DNA from: Acidobacteriaceae bacterium | Lineage (GTDB): Bacteria > Acidobacteriota > Terriglobia > Terriglobales > Acidobacteriaceae | Assembly: GCA_003140785.1 (NCBI GenBank) | Contig: PLKY01000248.1 | Span: forward strand, 1-7,687 | Length of the DNA stretch: 7,687 bases | Direction: 5' to 3' | Shown here: positions 5,063-7,687 of the stretch, one piece after another | How positions within the stretch are numbered: position 1 is the first letter of the stretch | How the letters are laid out: each line of letters opens with the position of its first letter | Notes under the pieces: generated by a model | The model's database searches: none | Told to the model about the DNA's origin: nothing | The model's input: only the letters and a program-made list of their open reading frames with translations | Made by a program: the position numbers and the translations under genes

Positions 5063-5755
5063 ATGGTGGTATTGATGCATGGAGATAGGCTAGGAATGCG
5101 GATGCTAGCTGGTGCGGCTCCTGGAAAGAGCCCGGGCCTGCGAGCATGTTTCACGATACTGCTGAGCGCGGCGCTGCTTTCCTCAGCATCAATGTCCGCT
5201 CAGCCCAGTGGATCCGAACCAGGCGTTCACGCAGCCATAGGCCCCGCTCACGACGACTTCATGGGCGCAAGCCCCTGCGCGACCTGCCACGAAAATGTCG
5301 CGAAGGACTTTGCCAATAATCCGCACAGCAGGCTGGCGCTGATGCATAGCGGCAAAAGTCTGACTTGCGAAAGCTGTCACGGACCCGGCAAATCGCACGC
5401 GGTCGGTGGCGACGACATTGCCAGGATCTTCGACCCCGCCAAGTCCACCGCCAAAGAGGTGGATGACAAATGCCTGGGCTGCCATGCAGGGAAGCACGCA
5501 AACTTTGACCGCTCGGCGCACAGGAAGGGCGATGTAAGCTGCATCAGCTGCCACAGCATCCATGCCGCCGGCGTGCCGGGGCATTTGCTCAAAATGGCAG
5601 ATCCTCAGCTCTGCTTCCAGTGCCACGGCGATGTCAAGCCGCAGTTTTCCTTGCCCTTCCACCACAAGGTAGAAGAGGGTTTGATGGAATGCACAGACTG
5701 CCACGATCCGCACGACACCTTGGGAGAGAATGCGGTGCGGTCTTCTGCGCGATAG
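5063..5755 (+). CDS. DmsE/MtrA-like multiheme cytochrome, six-heme N-terminal part ending at an in-frame TAG
   Basis: This is the N-terminal portion of a decaheme cytochrome of the DmsE type, a periplasmic conduit that carries electrons to or through the outer membrane. From ATG 5063 a signal peptide (FTILLSAALLSSASMSAQ) precedes six heme motifs: CATCH (72-76), CESCH (102-106), CLGCH (137-141), CISCH (160-164), CFQCH (184-188) and CTDCH (210-214). Family hallmarks include TCESCHGPGKSH, SCHSIH, LPFHHKVEEG and DCHDPH. The frame stops at TAG 5753-5755, but DmsE-type similarity continues in the same frame immediately after it. The real start may be ATG 5102, which has AGGA six bases upstream and a shorter signal-peptide n-region. 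Either the gene is a fresh nonsense mutant or a truncated hexaheme protein is made. Confidence 0.8.
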   Translation: MVVLMHGDRLGMRMLAGAAPGKSPGLRACFTILLSAALLSSASMSAQPSGSEPGVHAAIGPAHDDFMGASPCATCHENVAKDFANNPHSRLALMHSGKSLTCESCHGPGKSHAVGGDDIARIFDPAKSTAKEVDDKCLGCHAGKHANFDRSAHRKGDVSCISCHSIHAAGVPGHLLKMADPQLCFQCHGDVKPQFSLPFHHKVEEGLMECTDCHDPHDTLGENAVRSSAR

Positions 5756-5758
5756 CTC

Positions 5759-6076
5759 ATGATGTGCACCAAATGCCACACCGCGACGACCGGACCCTTC
5801 GTTTATGAACATGGTGCTGTCAAAGCCGAAGGTTGCACAGCCTGCCACTTCCCGCATGGGGGACCGAATCCGCAGCTTCTGGATCGCGCCGATGTGAATA
5901 CCATCTGCCAGCAATGCCACTTGCCGTCGCCGAACGTCACGACGGATCTGCCGGCCCGGCCGGTGCACACGCAGGCGACTCAGGAGCAGTCATGTATTGC
6001 ATGCCACTCCGGCATTCACGGTTCCAACATCAGCAACGTTCTCCTTAGCGCCAAGCAGGAAAGGGACGAGCGATAA
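5759..6076 (+). pseudogene. Four-heme C-terminal part of the same decaheme cytochrome
   Basis: This lies in the same frame as the preceding gene, with one Leu codon between the TAG and ATG 5759. It adds CTKCH, CTACH, CQQCH and CIACH (motif positions 3-7, 26-30, 50-54 and 79-83), giving ten hemes in total, the number of the DmsE family. Hallmarks are TATTGPFVYEHGAVKAEGC and FPHGGPNPQLL. It has no signal peptide and no ribosome binding site before the ATG pair, so alone it would not be exported or matured with heme. The likeliest reading is one gene (5063-6076, 337 codons) broken by CAG to TAG or a similar single-base change. Amber suppression or a sequencing error would also explain it. Confidence 0.75.
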
Positions 6077-6259
6077 CAGGATGGACAGAAATCTGGAAAT
6101 GTCTGGGTGGGTCGCCCCCTTTGGGTCAATTGGCTCGGCGAGCCCTCCGCTGCATTTCCCGAGTTCTGAGCGAATAATGGTCAAACCGGTAATTGCCTTT
6201 TCGACAAGACGACGCGCACGTATTAGTTTGGCAGGCAGGGTGTTTAATTTGCGCCGAGA
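6077..6259. other. Convergent intergenic region
   Basis: The plus-strand cytochrome and the minus-strand zinc-ribbon gene end here facing each other. No MtrB/PioB-like porin start is visible behind the cytochrome. A small GGCTC(GGC)GAGCC hairpin near 6132 has no T-run, so I see no clear terminator. Confidence 0.4.
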
Positions 6260-6421
6260 CTAGCACGAATGGTGCCGCCGGAGATTGCTAAAGTATGTCT
6301 GAGAACAAGAGGAACAGAGAAGCATGTCCTGTTCCTCGAGCAAGCGCCCTTTGCATGTCGGGCACGCGTAAGATTCCAGCGCGTTGACCGGGGAGGTCGC
6401 AGTCGTTTTTGTTAGGCGCAT
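6260..6421 (-). CDS. 53-residue zinc-ribbon protein (Trm112-like)
   Basis: From ATG 6421 the protein begins MRLTKTTATSPVNALESYAC. It contains two Cys pairs in CPTCKGRL (Cys20, Cys23) and LLCSSCSQTYF (Cys36, Cys39), and ends LRRHHSC. The spacing and the CPxCKGxL...LLCxxC.Q.Y pattern fit the zinc-binding half of Trm112/YcaR-like small proteins. It lacks their usual DGIP ending and has an Arg/His tail instead. AGAGGG lies seven bases before the ATG. The start overlaps the stop of the upstream 57-residue gene by ten bases, suggesting translational coupling. Trm112-like proteins typically support methyltransferases; no such partner is in the window, so the function is unknown. It is easily missed because of its length. 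Confidence 0.6.
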   Translation of the reverse strand: MRLTKTTATSPVNALESYACPTCKGRLLEEQDMLLCSSCSQTYFSNLRRHHSC

Positions 6422-6585
6422 AAATGCACCCTCTCGGCATCATCCGTGGAGGATGCATCGGAAACAGCTTGCGCGGGCGTAGATCCCGTCCAAACACAAG
6501 CCAGCGGCATTCTTATATCACCCGTCGGTACCCAGGTGCAGGTCAAAAAAACACTCTTCGGGACCAAATGCATTTTGTTCTTCAT
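6412..6585 (-). CDS. 57-residue protein with a WVPTG...PLACVW motif
   Basis: ATG 6585 follows a very strong ribosome binding site (GGGGAGG, four to five bases upstream). The product begins MKNKMHLVPKSVFLTCTWVP, has TGDIRMPLACVW at its centre and ends in a Ser/Asp-rich tail (SDASSTDDAERVHLCA). I have an uncertain memory of short acidobacterial proteins with a W.PTG....PLACVW core; I cannot name a family. Three Cys (residues 16, 30 and near the C-terminus) could bind metal or form disulfides. There is no clear signal peptide. It overlaps the zinc-ribbon gene by ten bases, so the two probably form one unit. The plus-strand frame over the same bases lacks a comparable ribosome binding site. Confidence 0.5.
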   Translation of the reverse strand: MKNKMHLVPKSVFLTCTWVPTGDIRMPLACVWTGSTPAQAVSDASSTDDAERVHLCA

Positions 6586-6793
6586 GGTTCCTCCCCGTGC
6601 AGTCCACGCGTGGGTGCTTGATCCGGATGCGCGAAGGCGCAATTCGGTCAGGCTTGGCGCAATGGACTGTTGGTTCGGGAGGGTGAGTCAGGCTTTCGAC
6701 ACCAGCGGCTCACACGCTCAATTCACAGGTCGTATATCATGAAGAGCGAAGTGAAAATCGTCGATAGCCAAGCTACAGGCGGTCTCCAGAGCG
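6586..6793. other. 208 bases without a clear gene
   Basis: The region lies between a very short minus-strand ORF and the 57-residue gene. Minus-strand frames contain several stops, and the plus-strand frames show no features. It may be the leader of the 57-residue gene or the remains of a gene that began at 6856. Confidence 0.3.
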
Positions 6794-6856
6794 CTAATCA
6801 CGACACAGGAAAGAACTCCAAATACTCGGAGGTTCTTGGGCGGATTCGATGCTCAT
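6794..6856 (-). CDS. Possible 20-residue leader peptide or remnant of a gene start
   Basis: AGGAG lies four bases before ATG 6856, and both lie about 30 bases downstream of the predicted start of transcription. The frame reads MSIESAQEPPSIW and stops after 20 codons. No family can be assigned. It could be a leader peptide, a microprotein, or the 5' end of a degraded gene. Confidence 0.3.
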   Translation of the reverse strand: MSIESAQEPPSIWSSFLCRD

Positions 6857-6892
6857 GGTTCTCCTGCTAGGCGGGAAATTGCCTGCATTTCC

Positions 6893-6923
6893 TTTCTACC
6901 ATACCCCGATAGGGTATCGTCAA
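6893..6923 (-). promoter_or_regulatory. MerR-style promoter with a dyad in its spacer
   Basis: On the minus strand TTGACG (6923-6918) and TAGAAA (6898-6893, four of six consensus bases) are 19 bases apart. The spacer holds the inverted repeat ATACCC-N5-GGGTAT (6901-6917). A long 19-bp spacer containing a dyad is the hallmark of promoters remodelled by MerR-family activators, which often sense metals or oxidants. An ATACCC/GGGTAT dyad also resembles CsoR/FrmR-type operators. It would drive the small genes to its left. No regulator gene is in the window. Confidence 0.5.
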
Positions 6924-7123
6924 GGCGGAAATGCCTGAATTTGAGAAAGAAAACCCTATTCGGCCTCCTTGCGTGATGGCGATCACACACTTTGCGGATC
7001 AATCGAAATCTCGTGCCTGCGAATGTGGCACTGACGTATGCAAAAGTAGGTCCCTAACGAAAAGAGGATCGTCATTTTCCCAGGCGTCGCGCTTTGCCGC
7101 CCCGCCGTGAAAGTGAAAATGTT

Positions 7124-7333
7124 CTATCGCACCGCAATCCACGCCTGCCAGAACACCACAGCCATCATGAACACCACGTACACCCGCAGTGCCCACAACA
7201 GCGCTAGCTCGCCGCCGCGCAGCACCCGCCGCGGCACGGCAACACGCTTCGACTCGGCCAGTTGATCCGGTTCCAGTGTCGAGAGCACAAATCCCGTGTC
7301 CGCGTCGCTAAACTCGCGTTTCCCACTCATCAT
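7124..7333 (-). CDS. Small one-helix membrane protein linked to the Nramp gene
   Basis: The 69-residue protein has a hydrophilic N-terminal half (SDADTGFVLSTLEPDQL, then a basic KRVAVPRRVLRG). One membrane helix follows near residues 44-66 (LLWALRVYVVFMMAVVFWQA), and then a short tail, IAVR. The basic patch before the helix suggests a cytoplasmic N-terminus. The ATG lies three bases behind the Nramp stop, with GGGAGG inside the last Nramp codons, so the two are probably translated together. I do not recognise the family. Its place suggests an accessory or stabilising subunit of the transporter, which is inference. Confidence 0.65.
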   Translation of the reverse strand: MMSGKREFSDADTGFVLSTLEPDQLAESKRVAVPRRVLRGGELALLWALRVYVVFMMAVVFWQAWIAVR

Positions 7334-7336
7334 CGC

Positions 7337-7687
7337 CTATCGACCTCCCAGCCACGTCAGCGCCTGCGGAGCCACCACGCTCACCCCGTAAAGCACACCC
7401 GCCGCGGTCAGCAGCGCCACCACCGCGCCGGCCAGCACGTTCGCCCAGCGCGGGCTCTCCACCCCGCACATAATCTCCTTGTCGTTCACCAGCAGATACA
7501 GGAACACCAGGGCCGGCGGCATCGCCAGCACCGCCACCACGTTCACCACCAGCACCACAAACACCAGCGGCAGCCCCGGAATCAGCACAATCCCCGCCGC
7601 CGCCGCGGCACACAGGCTCAGCACCGCATAGAACGCCTTGCCCTCGCCCACCGGCAGGTTCAGGCTGTGCGGCTTCCGTGCCACTTC
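7337..7687 (-). CDS. Nramp-family divalent metal transporter, C-terminal part
   Basis: The open frame enters at the right window edge and ends at TAG 7339-7337, so the true start is outside; the GTG at 7684 is internal. The visible 116 residues include HSLNLPVGEGKAFYAV, a hydrophobic helix ending LIPGLP, a helix with MPPALVFLYLLVND followed by KEIM, and a last helix (VLAGAVVALLTAAGVLYG). A conserved SLNLP.. segment, helices and an LxNDxExM motif are typical of the C-terminal third of Nramp/MntH inner-membrane proteins, which take up Mn2+, Fe2+ or related ions. The N-terminal metal-binding motif (DPGN) lies outside the window and cannot be checked. A small membrane protein follows immediately. 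Confidence 0.8.
   Translation of the reverse strand, partial: EVARKPHSLNLPVGEGKAFYAVLSLCAAAAAGIVLIPGLPLVFVVLVVNVVAVLAMPPALVFLYLLVNDKEIMCGVESPRWANVLAGAVVALLTAAGVLYGVSVVAPQALTWLGGR

Noticed and set aside
6309..6337. 9-bp perfect inverted repeat GAGGAACAG/CTGTTCCTC as a terminator
   Set aside because: It lies inside the zinc-ribbon coding sequence and has no T-run on either strand.
7308..7613. 101-codon minus-strand frame rich in Gly and Ala
   Set aside because: It is an out-of-frame shadow of the GC-rich Nramp gene.

Overview
The window looks like a piece of an accessory region of a soil-type Acidobacteriota genome. This is inferred from the gene families: an acidobacterial-style diheme cytochrome of the reaction-centre type, a DmsE-like decaheme cytochrome, a carboxypeptidase-regulatory-like fragment, an Nramp gene and several very small proteins. 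No rRNA, tRNA or CRISPR is visible. The genus cannot be told from the sequence alone.

Left third (34-2873). This is a complete transposon of about 2.8 kb with an IS1595-type transposase. It has near-perfect 24-bp terminal inverted repeats (42-65 and 2842-2865, 23 of 24 matching) and an exact 8-bp target duplication (CACAGAAG, 34-41 and 2866-2873). Besides the transposase (minus strand) it carries passengers: a proteasome-like Ntn-hydrolase (plus strand), a 69-residue lipoprotein and a 91-residue charged protein (both minus), and a 44-residue basic ORF whose start codon overlaps the transposase start codon head to head. Both terminal repeats carry an inward-facing TTGACG that pairs at 17 bp with a possible -10 box. 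The insertion went into the last codons of a plus-strand reading frame, which now ends inside the element.

Middle (2874-4140). This is debris. A tyrosine-recombinase N-terminus has a strong ribosome binding site and a start codon inside an inverted repeat. It breaks off after about 40 residues, where it meets the truncated 3' end of an opposite-strand carboxypeptidase-regulatory-like gene. About 500 bases without a convincing gene follow.

Right centre (4170-6076). Two exported c-type cytochrome genes lie on the plus strand. The first encodes a diheme protein. The second is a DmsE/MtrA-like decaheme gene cut by an in-frame TAG into a six-heme part with a signal peptide and a four-heme part. 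No MtrB-like porin gene follows it.

Right end (6260-7687, minus strand). Reading leftwards there is the C-terminal part of an Nramp-type metal transporter and a small one-helix membrane protein 3 bases behind it. After a gap comes a MerR-style promoter (TTGACG, 19-bp spacer containing a dyad, TAGAAA), a very short ORF, and two overlapping small genes. One encodes 57 residues behind a strong ribosome binding site; the other encodes a 53-residue zinc-ribbon (Trm112-like) protein.
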